Origin: Hymenobacter polaris
GTDB taxonomy: Bacteria; Bacteroidota; Bacteroidia; Cytophagales; Hymenobacteraceae
Direction: 5' to 3'
Assembly: GCF_012927305.1 (NCBI RefSeq)
Contig: NZ_JABBGH010000002.1
Location: 682,001 to 746,000 of the forward strand
Length of the DNA: 64,000 nt
Of the stretch, positions 1 to 10,100 are shown one piece after another (within the stretch, counting starts at the first letter, position 1; each line of letters begins with the position of its first letter). The notes under the pieces are model-generated. The model made no database searches. It was not told the origin of the DNA and saw only the letters and a list, made by a program, of their open reading frames with translations. The position numbers and the translations under genes were made by a program.

Positions 1-158
1 AGCTGAATTTTTACCCCAACTTTGAAGGATTGTCTATACCAAGCCGGGGACTGGCCGAGTTTTGCGGTTGGTTGGTCTATCGGGCGGCGGCACTGGCCGG
101 GCGCCCAACTCCTGGCCCGGTTTTCGTATTGGCGGCGCCAACCTCCTTTCTTCTGCAT

Positions 159-1097
159 ATGCGCTACACTTTCTCCTTTTCGGTCCGCCTAGGGGCCCTA
201 GGGCTGCTCGGATTGGCCGGGGCCTGCACCGCCCCCAGGGGCATCACTACCTCGGGCAAGGTTACGCCGCAGGGCGAGTTCCGGGTGGCTTACAACCAAG
301 GCTTTAACGTGGGCACCGCGCCGCTGTCCAAGGCTACTAGTGCCGTGCGCGAGGCGGCCAGCAGCCTAGGCACCCGCGCCGCCAGCGGCGACACTGTGCG
401 CTACTCGGGCTTGGTGAGCAACGTGCAGGGCGCGGCCCTGGCCTACCTGCTCGACCCCGTGCAAAGCACCGCCGACCTCAGCATCCGCTACGGCGTGGTG
501 CCGCGCCTCGACGTGGGCTACAAATACGCCTTCGGCTCGCACGTCTTCGACGCGGCCTATCAGTTGCTGGGCCCTACTGGCTCGGTAGAGAACCCCGAGC
601 TCGGGGCGGCCGGCGGCACCACCTACGCCAGCGTGGGGCTGCAATTTGCCCTGCAGCGGGCCCGGCTGCCCAGCCTGCCGTTTCTCAATAATCTGAATAA
701 CCTGGTGGGCCTCGACGCTAGCCGCCGCGACATCCTTATCCCGCTCACCGTCAGCCAGTCGTTTGGGCCGGAGGAAACCCTAGGGGCCATCAGCTACGGC
801 GCGGTCTATGGGCACTCGTGGGTGAGCTACGGTTTCAACCCCAGCAACTTATACAACCGCGCCGGCACCAGCGTGCTGCCCGACCTACCGCGCCAGAGCC
901 GTAATTTCTCCAGCTACGGCCTGTTCCTGAACGTCAAGCTGGGCTATAAATACGTGTACGTGGTGCCCGCCCTCAGCGTGTATTACCAGAACTACGGCGA
1001 CTACACGCTGGTCGATGGCAGCACCACTTCGCTTAGCGGCGCCACCTTCGTGCCCTCGCTGGGCCTGCAGTTCCGCATTCCGAACCTGAGTCGGTAG
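159..1097 (+). CDS. Predicted outer-membrane-associated lipoprotein of unknown function
   Basis: A 312-residue protein if it starts at the ATG at 159. An upstream in-frame extension exists, but the 159 start gives a clean lipoprotein signal: MRYTF, a hydrophobic run, then the lipobox LAGAC with Cys23 as the predicted lipidated residue. The mature part is rich in Gly, Ser, Tyr and alternating aromatic stretches (YGVVPRLDVGYKYAFG, YVVPALSVYYQNYG) and ends in LQFRIPNLSR, which resembles beta-strand-rich envelope proteins of Bacteroidota. I do not recognise a named family. It converges on the DUF3500 gene, with a large hairpin repeat between the two stops. The role is unknown; lipidation is inferred from the motif alone. 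Confidence 0.7.
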   Translation: MRYTFSFSVRLGALGLLGLAGACTAPRGITTSGKVTPQGEFRVAYNQGFNVGTAPLSKATSAVREAASSLGTRAASGDTVRYSGLVSNVQGAALAYLLDPVQSTADLSIRYGVVPRLDVGYKYAFGSHVFDAAYQLLGPTGSVENPELGAAGGTTYASVGLQFALQRARLPSLPFLNNLNNLVGLDASRRDILIPLTVSQSFGPEETLGAISYGAVYGHSWVSYGFNPSNLYNRAGTSVLPDLPRQSRNFSSYGLFLNVKLGYKYVYVVPALSVYYQNYGDYTLVDGSTTSLSGATFVPSLGLQFRIPNLSR

Positions 1098-1117
1098 GAA
1101 TTAAGTAGTTAAAAATA

Positions 1118-1217
1118 AAAAAAGAACGTCATGCTGAGCTTGTCGAAGCATCTCTACTGGGCCGCCTAGGTTGTGCGGTAGAGATGCTTCGACAAGCTCA
1201 GCATGACGTTCTTTTTT
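1118..1217. repeat. Intergenic inverted repeat, family A, 40-bp arms
   Basis: Arms 1118-1157 and 1178-1217 are perfect reverse complements around a 20-nt loop that itself contains CCTAGG. The arm core is CATGCTGAGCTTGTCGAAG followed by CATCTCTAC. The outer ends are A-run and T-run, so on either strand a transcript would end in a strong stem followed by U's. It sits between two convergent genes and probably acts as a bidirectional terminator. Related copies lie at 14001, 29121, 31104 and 34142. Confidence 0.92.
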
Positions 1218-1240
1218 CGTGAGCGCTAGCCCTAGGGGTG

Positions 1241-2623
1241 CTACTGCACCACAAAGCGGCTGGTAACAGCGGTTTTGCTGGGGGTTTCAATCGTGAGCAG
1301 GTACACGCCGGGCACCATATTGGTGGTGGGCACCGTGCCCGCGCTGCCGCTAATGCTGCCCGTGGCCAGCGCTTGGCCCAGCAGATTGCGCACGGTGTAG
1401 GTGCCGGTGCCAGCCGTGGCTAGGCGCAGCTGCAGGTCGTTGCCAGTGAGGATGGGGCTTGGGAAAAGGCTGAAGACAGCGGCGGCCTCGGCGGCTTTGG
1501 TGGCCGTTACAGTGTTGTAGAAGTTGCCGCCGTAGTCGCGGGCCCGGTCGCGCCAGATGCTGTGGTAGTGGATGTTGTTGCGGAAAACCACGCCCGTCTG
1601 ACACACAAACTCAATCCAGACGTTGGGCCCATCGATACGCACGTAATCGCCGTTGGTGGTGAGGTTGCCCGTGCCCGCGTAGGAGACGTAGGTATTAGCC
1701 AGCTGCGTTTGGTAGTAGTTGAGCAGGGTGGCGGCTGTGGCGTCGTCCGAGTCTTGCACCCAGGGACGCATGGCAGCCATCACCAGCGCCTGCTGGTCGG
1801 TGCTGAGCTGGCTGCACTGGATGCCCACCTTGGTAGCCGGGTAAGAGGTAGCGCCACCCTCTACCGTATTGGGGCCCAGCAGCACGTCGCTAAACGACTG
1901 ACTCAGCTTGGCCGTAGTTTTCTGCGTCGAAGTCAGGCCGTTGAGCATCGCCAGCATGGTGGCGGCCTCGTTGGTGAGCGGCGCCACGGTGGTGCCGCTG
2001 GCGTAGATGCCGCCCGTGGAGGTGAAGCTCAACGGCTCGACGCCCTCAAACTTGGGCGTGGCCCCGGCTACCGCCCCGTTGGTATAGGTAATATTAGTAG
2101 CCAGGTGGTGCCCGCCAAATTGGAGCATCCAGGTGCCAGTAGTGGAAGGCGTGCCCAGGAAGGCAATGAAATAAAGGCCGCTGCCGTAGCCCGAGCCCCC
2201 GCCATTGGCATTGAGGTAATCGTCGGCCGCCCGAATCTGCTGAATCTCGTCGTAGCCGTCGCCCGCCACGGTGCCAGTGGCCGCCTGCACCACGGCCAAC
2301 GCGGCCGTTTGCTGGGCGGTAGTTAGGTTGCTGAGCTGCAAGCCAATGCGGCACTGCGAGCCGCAAGGCAAATTCGACCACTTCGCCACGTTGGTGGAGT
2401 TGAAGGTCTGCTCCAGGGTGCTTACCTGCGTAGAGCTAAGCGTGGCAAGAAAGGTGTTAGCCGCCGCCACTACAGCCGCCGCGTCCTGCGTGCCCGTAAT
2501 GGCGCGCGTGCCCTTGGTGGTGGCGGGCCGGAGCGCCGGCCGGTACTGCTCCGCTGCTGGCTGCGTGAAGGCCGTGATGGCCAGCAGCGTCGTGGCCGAC
2601 GCCACGCTGGTAAAGATTTTCAT
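1241..2623 (-). CDS. DUF3500 family secreted protein with T9SS sorting domain
   Basis: 460 residues. A Sec signal peptide (MKIFTSVASATTLLAITAF, cleavage near residue 24) is followed by a region matching my memory of DUF3500, including the hallmark FGGHHLATN with His172 and His173. The last 75 or so residues form a type A T9SS C-terminal domain: LFPSPILTGNDLQLRL, then VRNLLGQ, then a final strand pair ending PGVYLLTIE...SRFVVQ. It is therefore predicted to cross the outer membrane through the T9SS and have this domain removed by the sortase PorU, encoded 5-9 kb away. The catalytic role of DUF3500 is not established. The stop codon lies just after a CCTAGG site. Confidence 0.8.
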   Translation of the reverse strand: MKIFTSVASATTLLAITAFTQPAAEQYRPALRPATTKGTRAITGTQDAAAVVAAANTFLATLSSTQVSTLEQTFNSTNVAKWSNLPCGSQCRIGLQLSNLTTAQQTAALAVVQAATGTVAGDGYDEIQQIRAADDYLNANGGGSGYGSGLYFIAFLGTPSTTGTWMLQFGGHHLATNITYTNGAVAGATPKFEGVEPLSFTSTGGIYASGTTVAPLTNEAATMLAMLNGLTSTQKTTAKLSQSFSDVLLGPNTVEGGATSYPATKVGIQCSQLSTDQQALVMAAMRPWVQDSDDATAATLLNYYQTQLANTYVSYAGTGNLTTNGDYVRIDGPNVWIEFVCQTGVVFRNNIHYHSIWRDRARDYGGNFYNTVTATKAAEAAAVFSLFPSPILTGNDLQLRLATAGTGTYTVRNLLGQALATGSISGSAGTVPTTNMVPGVYLLTIETPSKTAVTSRFVVQ

Positions 2624-2783
2624 GCCTGAATGGGTGAAAGTGAGGGATAGAGATGCCCGAGAAAGGATTTGCTTTTGCTACGCCAAGTAAGAAAAAAGGA
2701 ATGCGCCACCAGGCCTATAATAGCCTGATTGGCAGAAGTAATCGACGTTCGGCGAACTTAACCGCAGCCGTAAAAGCAAGGCC

Positions 2784-4124
2784 CTAGGCTGGCCGCGGGC
2801 GGGCGCGCCAGTGCACCAGCAAGGCCGCCGTGGCCAGCAGTGCCAGCAGCCAGGGCGCGTAGGGCACAGCCTGGCTCAGCAGCGTAGCCACGGCGTTGGG
2901 CTGGCTCGTCAGGCGCTCGGCTAGCCAGGCCAGGGCGGCCGCGCCCGCTAGCACGGCCCCGCCCCGACGCACAGCCGGGTAGGCGGGCGTTTGACTGAGC
3001 AGCAGCAGCCAGGGCACCGTGAGGGCCACTACTAGCAGCTGCATCAGCTCGATGCCGACATTGAAGCCTAGGATGCTAAGTGCCAGGCGGCTGGCATCGA
3101 GGTGCAGGCCGGCCAGGGTGCTGGCAAACGCCAGCCCGTGCACCAGCCCGAAGCCGCCCGCCACCCATCCCTCGCGCCCCGCAAATACCGGCCGCCAAGC
3201 GTGCACCGCCGACACTAGAATGGATACTGCAATGAGCACCTCAACCGGCTGCCCCGGCAGGCGCACCCAGCCCAGCGCTCCCAGCAGCAGCGTGAACGAG
3301 TGCCCGAGGGTGAAGGCCGTGACGATGCGCAGCAGCCGCCCCAGGCTGTAGCGCACGCCCCCAAAGCCCACCCAGCGCCCACTCCGCGCCAGCAGTGGCG
3401 CTGGCAGCAGCAAGGCCAGCAAAAACAGCAGATGGTCGGTGCCTTCGCCGATGTGCTGCATCCCTAGGGCCACCAGCGTGCGGAAACCCTGCCAGCGGCT
3501 GCCCGCCGCGGGCGCGATGGTCAGGGTATTGATGGAATTGTCGCGCGCATTAAGCCTAATGGCACCCACTTCCACCGGGTGCTCGGCCAGCACCCCAGTG
3601 TCCCAATCCTGCCGAATAGCTACCAGCGCTGCGTGAGTAACTACCTGGTGAATAATGGCATCGTAGGCTAACGTAAACTCGCGAGCGCTGGCGCTGGGCG
3701 GGGGCTGCAGCCACAGCCGGGCGGTTAGCTCCTGGTAGGGGCCCGTCGCGGTTTGCTCGGCACTGCCCACGGCCAGCGCCCGTACGGCCACCGTCCAGGG
3801 CCGGCCGGTGGGGGTAGTGGCGCGCACATGGGCTAGCAGGTAGGCGCGCAGCGCTGGCCCCGCGCGCTCCACCAGGTAGGCGGGGGTCGTTAGCACGTCC
3901 AGCTTATCACCTAAGGCCAATTGCAACTCGCTCAAGGGCAGCTGCACCTCGGCCGCCACGCCCTGCGCCTGCAAGTCTAGCAGCACTCGCGAAGTAGGCA
4001 TGGGGTGGGCCGAAGCCGGGCGGCTGGCTAGTAGCAGCAAGGCTATCAGTAGCAAGCCCAGCAGGCGCGTAAGTACGAGACGCAGCTTTCTCATAAGCGG
4101 CCACAAGGTGCGCTGCGGTCGCAA
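2784..4124 (-). CDS. HupE/UreJ-like integral membrane protein
   Basis: 446 residues; an internal ATG at 4094 (MRKLRLV) would remove 10 residues and place the signal peptide nearer the N-terminus. Order: signal peptide ending ASA before HPMPTSRVLL, a periplasmic beta-rich domain of about 180 residues, then six or seven hydrophobic helices to the C-terminus. The motif HIGEGTDHLLFLLAL (H224, D230, H231) and the later HGLAFAS segment are typical of the HupE/UreJ_2 family, whose relatives are linked to nickel or cobalt uptake or hydrogenase and urease maturation. No hydrogenase or urease gene is nearby, so the substrate is unknown. The TAG stop is embedded in CCTAGG at 2783. Confidence 0.8.
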   Translation of the reverse strand: MRPQRTLWPLMRKLRLVLTRLLGLLLIALLLLASRPASAHPMPTSRVLLDLQAQGVAAEVQLPLSELQLALGDKLDVLTTPAYLVERAGPALRAYLLAHVRATTPTGRPWTVAVRALAVGSAEQTATGPYQELTARLWLQPPPSASAREFTLAYDAIIHQVVTHAALVAIRQDWDTGVLAEHPVEVGAIRLNARDNSINTLTIAPAAGSRWQGFRTLVALGMQHIGEGTDHLLFLLALLLPAPLLARSGRWVGFGGVRYSLGRLLRIVTAFTLGHSFTLLLGALGWVRLPGQPVEVLIAVSILVSAVHAWRPVFAGREGWVAGGFGLVHGLAFASTLAGLHLDASRLALSILGFNVGIELMQLLVVALTVPWLLLLSQTPAYPAVRRGGAVLAGAAALAWLAERLTSQPNAVATLLSQAVPYAPWLLALLATAALLVHWRARPRPA

Positions 4125-4230
4125 TAATCAAGCTTTTCAATCGCCCAAAAGCCGGTCTTGGCTCGACCAGTCAGCCATAGGGCCACCAGCCAGGCAAAGG
4201 CGCGACACCCCGGGCTCCGGTGGCGCCGGG

Positions 4231-5532
4231 CTACTCGGCCGCGCCGCCGGCCACCACAGTCAGCATGTCGGCGGGGTTGAGGTAGGTGCGAGCCAGGGCT
4301 TGCAGCTCGGCGGCGGTAGTGGCCAAGGTGCGCTGGGTTAGCCGCTCGTAGTGGTCGGGGCGCAGGTTTTGCAGCACCAAGTGGCGGTACTTGTCGGCTT
4401 GCTCAAATACGGTGGCCGTTTCGCCCAGCAGCTTGCCTAGGGTGTAGTTTTTCACGGTTTCCAGCTCATCGTCGCCCAGCAGCTCGTCTTGCAGGCGGCG
4501 TAGCTCTAAGTTGATTTCGTGGCGGGTAGCGGTGGCTTGCGCCCCATTCACGTCGGTGCCGATGACCAGGGCGGCCCCCTGCTCGCGGGCTACCACGCTG
4601 GCGTGAATACCGTAGGTAAAGCCCTTATTCTCCCGAATGTTACGCATCAGGCGCGAGCCGAAGTAGCCGCCCAGCACCTTCACCAGCAGCAGCAGTTCGG
4701 GCGTTTGCGCATCGGTGAGGGCGGGCCAGCGGCGGCCTACGCGCAGGCTGGCTTGCAGGCTGCCCGCCACCGGCACCGTTACCAGCCCAGTGGGGTAGGC
4801 GGCAGCGGGCGCCGGCACGGTGGGCAGCAGGGCCACGGCCGCGGCGGCGGGCCACTGGCGGCCCAGCACTTCGGCCACGGCCGCAGCGCCAGCCTGCACG
4901 TCGCCACTCAAGAAAATCTCGGCCCCGGCCGGCTGGTAAGCCGCGGCGTGGAAGGCGCGCACGTCGGCCACCGTGAGGCGCGCAAAGGCAGCTTCGTCGA
5001 AGGGCCGGCCGTAGGGGTCGGCCTCGCCAAACAGGTGGCGGTTGAACTCCTCGGTGGCGCGGAAACTGGTTTTGCGGCGCTCGACCTGCATATTTTGCGC
5101 AATGCGGGTTTGCATCTGGCTCAGCTCGGCCTCAGGAAAGGTGGGGGCGGCCAGCACCTCTTGCACTAGCGGCAGCAGCGCGGGCAGGTGGCGGGCCAGG
5201 CAGTAGAGGGTTAGCGTGGCGCGGTCGGGGCCCGCCTCGCACTCCAGCGATGCCCCGAAGAAGGCTACTTCATCAGCTAGCTGGCGGGCGGTGCGGGTGG
5301 CGGTGCCCTCGCCGAGCATACGGGCCGTGAGCTGGGCCAGGCCCGGCGCCGACTCGTGGTGCTTGCCAGCGGGCACCACCACTTGCAGGCGCAGCACGGG
5401 CTGGGCAGCATTGGGTAGCAGGTGCAGGCGGGCGCCGTTGGGCAGGTAGCTCACCTCGGAGCGGGGCAGGCTGATGGTGGCTAGCGGCTGGGTGGGTGGG
5501 GCAAGTTGGCGGTTGAGGGCAGTGGGTATCAT
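4231..5532 (-). CDS. M16 family peptidase homologue lacking the zinc motif
   Basis: 433 residues with the two-lobed layout of M16B (pitrilysin/processing peptidase-like) proteins. The position of the zinc motif HxxEH is recognisable because the flanking pattern survives (PGLAQLTARMLGEGT), but the ligands read Q67, A70 and R71, so no zinc site can form. The C-lobe keeps the R...GFTY element (RENKGFTYGI) seen in both active and inactive partners. Such proteins normally pair with an active M16 subunit encoded next door; no such gene is in this window. Likely a non-catalytic subunit acting on peptides in the cell envelope or cytoplasm; no signal peptide is visible. Confidence 0.85.
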   Translation of the reverse strand: MIPTALNRQLAPPTQPLATISLPRSEVSYLPNGARLHLLPNAAQPVLRLQVVVPAGKHHESAPGLAQLTARMLGEGTATRTARQLADEVAFFGASLECEAGPDRATLTLYCLARHLPALLPLVQEVLAAPTFPEAELSQMQTRIAQNMQVERRKTSFRATEEFNRHLFGEADPYGRPFDEAAFARLTVADVRAFHAAAYQPAGAEIFLSGDVQAGAAAVAEVLGRQWPAAAAVALLPTVPAPAAAYPTGLVTVPVAGSLQASLRVGRRWPALTDAQTPELLLLVKVLGGYFGSRLMRNIRENKGFTYGIHASVVAREQGAALVIGTDVNGAQATATRHEINLELRRLQDELLGDDELETVKNYTLGKLLGETATVFEQADKYRHLVLQNLRPDHYERLTQRTLATTAAELQALARTYLNPADMLTVVAGGAAE

Positions 5533-5656
5533 GGGAAGGCAGTTGTTCTAATAGCAGGATAGAAAGCGGTAGCAGGGCAGAGCAGGTTCCGGCCGGCGGG
5601 GCAGCCTAGGGCACGCACCAGGGGCTAGGGCGGGAAATAAAGTAGGTATGCCGCAT

Positions 5657-5709
5657 AAAAGTACGCGGAGCCCGCTTCCCTATAAGAAACGAGCTCCGCG
5701 TACTTTTTT
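5657..5709. terminator. Bidirectional stem-loop terminator
   Basis: Arms 5657-5671 (aaaagtacgcggagc) and 5693-5707 are perfect complements around a 21-nt loop, with A's on the left and T's on the right. On the minus strand it follows porV and precedes the M16 gene, so it should end the porU-porV transcript. Confidence 0.75.
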
Positions 5710-5816
5710 ATACTTAGCGCAAGTACCTAAGTAAGTAATTGACGGACAGTTACTAAATTATTTTGATGCTTAGCTGATTGATGAAGGCTGGCGGGTGCTG
5801 ACTAGCGCAAGCGGGG

Positions 5817-7043
5817 CTAATTGGGCAGCGTGCCCTGGGTGCCGCCGGCGCCCTTCTCGTCGAAGGCATCGGACAGCTTGTTGAGGTTGAAATGCAGTGA
5901 TACCCGGATGGTTTGGGCCAGGGGGTTGGCTTGCGAGTTGGGCACCAGGTAGGTGCCATCGACGCCGAACGCCGAGAGGCGCGCGCCCAGGCCGAAGCTC
6001 AGGTACTGGCGGGCACCAGTGTGGGGATTCTCGTAGAAGTAGCCCACCCGGCCGGCAATGATGTTGTTATACCAGTACTCCAGGCCGCCGTGCAGGTTAA
6101 TCTCCTGCAGCTCGCCGTGGAAGCCGCCCGGCGCGTCATGAAACGAGTCGAAGATGGCCGTGACGATGCCCGACTGCTGGCGCTCGATGTTGATTTGCTG
6201 CACCCGCTGGGCCTGCGTAGTGTTAGCGGGGTTGTAGGGGTCCTCGTAGTAGGGCGAGGGCACCAACAGCTTGGTGGCGTCGAAGGCAAACGTAATCTTG
6301 TTGTACTGGTCGATTTCGCGGGTGATGGCCGTGCCCAGGCGCAGCTGCGTGGGCAGGAAGCTGGGGTTATTGGGGTCGTTGTACACCATCTTGTTGCCCA
6401 GGTTGCTGATGGCCAGGCCAAACGCCAGATTGTAGAGGCCCGCGCCGATGCTGGCATCCTTGGTGTAGTAGGCCCCTAGGTCGGCGGCGAAGGAGTTGCC
6501 GGCTTGCGCGTCGTTGCCCGAGTAGTTACCCACCAGGTTCGAGCGGATGTAGCGAGCCGTGATGCCCACCCCGAAGCTTTCGCCCAGCTTCTGGCCATAC
6601 GACACGGACACGGCGTACTCCTTGGGGTTGAAGGAGCCGTTGGGCAGGTTATTGCCGGTGCGGTAGTCAATCTGGCCCAGGCTGAAGTACGTGAGCGAGC
6701 CCGCCAGCGCCCCGCGCTCGCCCACCTTGCCGTAGCCCGCTAGGTGGCTCAAGCTCATGTCGTCGGTAATCTGGCGCAGCCAGGGCGAGTAGGAGGGCGA
6801 GAAGGCGTACTTATAGTCCACGAACCCGAGCTTGCCGGGGTTGTAGAACGCCGCGTTGGCATCAGGCGAAGTAGCCACGCCGGCATCCCCTAGGGCCGCG
6901 CCACGGGCATCGGGGCTGAGCGTGAGGATGGGCACGGCCGTGGTAATGGTATGCAGTTCGGGCGTGGCTAACTGCGCCAGGGCCGCCGGCGCTGCCAGCA
7001 GCATCAAACCCGGCACGAAGCCTAGCGAGCGAAAAAAGGTCAT
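5817..7043 (-). CDS. porV: T9SS outer-membrane protein PorV (LptO)
   Basis: 408 residues from the ATG at 7043 (MTFFRSLGFVPGLMLLAAPA then ALAQ), preferred because it begins a normal signal peptide; the longer frame from 7088 adds a non-signal leader. The mature protein shows the PorV/FadL-like pattern: LSPDARGAALGDAGVATSPDA, then NAAFYNPGKL, many beta-strand segments, and a barrel-like end. PorV is the outer-membrane shuttle that takes T9SS cargo from the translocon to the PorU sortase. It lies 109 bp downstream of porU on the same strand, the usual Bacteroidota arrangement. A promoter-like site at 7061-7089 may give it independent transcription. Confidence 0.92.
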   Translation of the reverse strand: MTFFRSLGFVPGLMLLAAPAALAQLATPELHTITTAVPILTLSPDARGAALGDAGVATSPDANAAFYNPGKLGFVDYKYAFSPSYSPWLRQITDDMSLSHLAGYGKVGERGALAGSLTYFSLGQIDYRTGNNLPNGSFNPKEYAVSVSYGQKLGESFGVGITARYIRSNLVGNYSGNDAQAGNSFAADLGAYYTKDASIGAGLYNLAFGLAISNLGNKMVYNDPNNPSFLPTQLRLGTAITREIDQYNKITFAFDATKLLVPSPYYEDPYNPANTTQAQRVQQINIERQQSGIVTAIFDSFHDAPGGFHGELQEINLHGGLEYWYNNIIAGRVGYFYENPHTGARQYLSFGLGARLSAFGVDGTYLVPNSQANPLAQTIRVSLHFNLNKLSDAFDEKGAGGTQGTLPN

Positions 7044-7060
7044 AGAAGTGTAAGTATGGG

Positions 7061-7089
7061 CAATGCTAAGAGGGATGGACGCCCGCAAA
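7061..7089 (-). promoter_or_regulatory. Candidate Bacteroidota promoter for porV
   Basis: On the minus strand TTTG (7086-7089) is followed after 17 bases by TAGCATTG (7061-7068), one mismatch from the -7 consensus TAnnTTTG. The implied start site is a few bases before the start codon at 7043. Based on sequence match only. Confidence 0.4.
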
Positions 7090-7152
7090 ACGTTGCAAGT
7101 AACGTCAAGCGTATCCGCCCGTAAAAAAAAGACTGAACCGATAATCAGGTAC

Positions 7153-10100
7153 TTAGTTCAGTAGCACCAGCTTTTCGAATTTCGAAGCCAGCTGCCCTTC
7201 GCTGCGCACGCTCACGCGGTAGATGTAAACGCCCCGCGCCAGCTGGTCGTGGTAGTCGTCGCGGCCGTCCCAGCTCAGCTGCGCATCCTGCAGGCTGGCC
7301 GGCACGTGGGCCGGGCTGCTGGGGAAGCTGGCTTGCAGGGTTTTCACCAGCCGCCCGGCCACCGTGAATATCTGCACCTGCACGTCCATGGCCTGGCCGG
7401 GCCGGTTCTGGTCGAAGTGGAACGTGGTGATGTTGCTGAACGGGTTGGGGTAGTTGAGCACGTGGCTCAAAGCTAGCTGCTCGTTGCTGGCCACGATGAA
7501 ATCGACGCTGCCCTCAGCCGAGTTGTTGTAGGTGTCCCAGGCCTTGAGGCGCAGGGTGTGGGGGCCGGCGGCCAGGTCCTTGTAGAGGTAGCGCACGGTG
7601 CCGGCCCGGAAGTTGTCCACGTCGGCCGTGTAGCTGTCGTTCACTACCACCACCTTGCTAGCGTCGTTGTCGATGGTGGCCGTCAGGTCGTGGCCCACGC
7701 CCGCGCTGCTGGTGTTGATGCCCGACTCGTCCTTGAGCCGCGCGATGAGCAGGGGGCTGGACGTAGCTGAGCCGCCCGACACGAACGAGGTATCGGTGGG
7801 GGTGCTGGACGTGGCAATGAACAAGCGCACCCTAGGGGGGCGGGTGTCGGCCGGGGCCTTGCGCGCGGCGCCGCCCACGGGCAGCAGCTGGTAGCCCTGG
7901 GCGTCTACTTTCTGGGTCAGGTCCTGGGCGTAGAGGCTGATTTTGCCGGGCCCCACGCTGTAGGCAATGTCTTTGGGCACCACCAGCTGGGTGGTCCAGC
8001 GCCCGGCACGCACCGTGGCCTGCCCGTCGTAAATAACCGTGTTTTGGGTGGCTACCGAGATGGGGGGCGCGCCCTGGTCGCCCAGGGTGAGCACGTTCTG
8101 GACTTTGTCGAAAATGGTGATGTTGGCCGTGCCGTTGAAGCTGCCGTTCAGTGCGCCCCGGTTTTCGATGTGGCCGCTCAGCCGCGCCTTGCCGAGGGCC
8201 TGCAGCGTGTCGAGGCTGAGCGTGAGCGAGCGCACCAGGCGGCCATTCACCGAGTCGAGCACCACGCGCTGGGCGGGGTAGGCCAGGCGCCCGGTGGGGT
8301 CGGCCAGCAGGGTGTAGTTGCGGTTGTTGAGGTCGCCGCTGGGCGACGAGTTCTTGGCCGTGCTGGCCGCAAAGCCCAGCGTGGGCAGGTTGCCGGCCGC
8401 GCTGCGCCGCAACAGCTGCGCGTAGAAGTTGTTGACTACCTCGGTGTTAAACGTTGACAGTACCACTCGCGTGGTGGTGAACAAGCCCACCGCCCCAGCG
8501 CTGAGGTTGTCAGTGAGCACGGCCTCGCCGGCTGAGGTCAGGTCGGGGTTGTCGTAGGTGCTCAGGTCGCAGGTGCCGGTGACCAGGAAGGTGAGGCGGT
8601 TTTGGTTTTGCAAAGCCAGCAGCGAGGCTTTGGTGATAATCTGCTCGTCGGCCAGGCCGCCGGTGCCGCCGTGCCCGGTGTAGCCAAAGAGCAGCGAGCC
8701 TTGCTCCAGCGACTCATCGATGGCCGCCACCGCCGCCGGCGAGCGCTGCCCCGCCGCCACGCTGACTTGCGGAAATAAATCGAGGTAGTCCTTGCGCAGG
8801 TTGTAGGCTGGCTCGGCCGCCTGCAGGGTGGGCGCGAATATGGCTTCCGACTCGCTGGCGTAGGCGCTGCCGTCGCCGTCGTCGGCGCTTAGGGCCAGAT
8901 AGTTACGCCACTTGCCAAAGCTGGCCGTACCGTCGTAGGCAATCAGCTTGGCCACCACCGCGTTGGCCTGACTGGCATCGGTGAAGCTGCCGAGGGGCGT
9001 GCGCACCGGCACGCGCCCCACGCTGATGTCGGTGCTCTCGAAGGTGGCCAGGCCGGAAGCTTCCAGCCACTCGCCCTCCGTGTCGTCGAGCAGCCCGTAG
9101 TAGTCCTCCGACGAGTAGCTGTTCTCGCCCTCGTAGTTGTCGCGCGCGCCGCTCACGGGTAAAAACGACTCGCGGCTTTCGTAGGTGGGCACGTAGTTCT
9201 GGTTGGCCCGGTCGAAGTCGACCGTCGAGTGGAAGGGCACCCGGTTCACCCACCAGGTAGGCTCCTGGCTCTTATCGTTCTGGGGCGACGACTTGTAGTC
9301 GAACGAGGCGTCGCCGAGCAGCAGCAGGGCCTGGCGGCGGGTGGTGGGGCTCGGGTTGCGGTCGTACACCTGCTTCATCAGGTCGCGGATGGCCGTTACG
9401 TCCTGCCCGCCCGAGCTGTACTCGTTGTACACCTGCTGGGTCGTGACCACGGCCACGTTCAGGCCGTTGTAGTCGCGCCGGTGCTGGGCCAGCTGGTTGG
9501 CCGCCGCCACAAACAGCGGGTGCGTCACAATCACCAAGTCCAGGGTGCCGTCGTTGTTCAGGGCGTGCAGGTTCTGGTTGGCCACCTTGCCAAAAAGCCT
9601 AGGGGTGCTAAATGCCCCGCTGGGCTGCAAGGCCACGTACTCGCGCAGCGAGTCGGTGGGTGCCACAAAATTGCCGCTGCCGTCGAGGGTGCGCAGCAGC
9701 GGGCGGCGCGGGTTGGTAACTTCCCAGACCTGCGCCCCGCTGGCGTTGGCCACCGTGAAGGTGCCCGCCGTGCGCGGCCCGCGCAGGTAATTGAGCGAGT
9801 TAAACTCCAGGTAGTCACCGCTCAGGCGCAGCTGGCGCTTCACCACCAGCTCCAGGTAGTCGAGGTAGCCGGTGGCCGCCGCGTCAAACGAACTGAAGGT
9901 GAGCGTCACCCTAGGGTCGGCGCTGGGGCTGGCCGGCAGCAGGGTGGTGTAGGTGCGGAAGCTGTTGTTGGCCACCGCCGAGAACGCCGCCGTGGGCAGG
10001 GCCGCCACACCCTGGCTGCCCAGGGCCGTCCCGTTGAGCGCCACGCCAAAAGTGCTGTTTTGGGAGCCCACCGCCGCCACGGCCACCGTCAGGCGCAGCG

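Noticed and set aside
7044..7088. N-terminal extension of PorV
   Set aside because: The 15 extra residues precede a complete signal peptide that starts at 7043, and a promoter-like element overlaps them.
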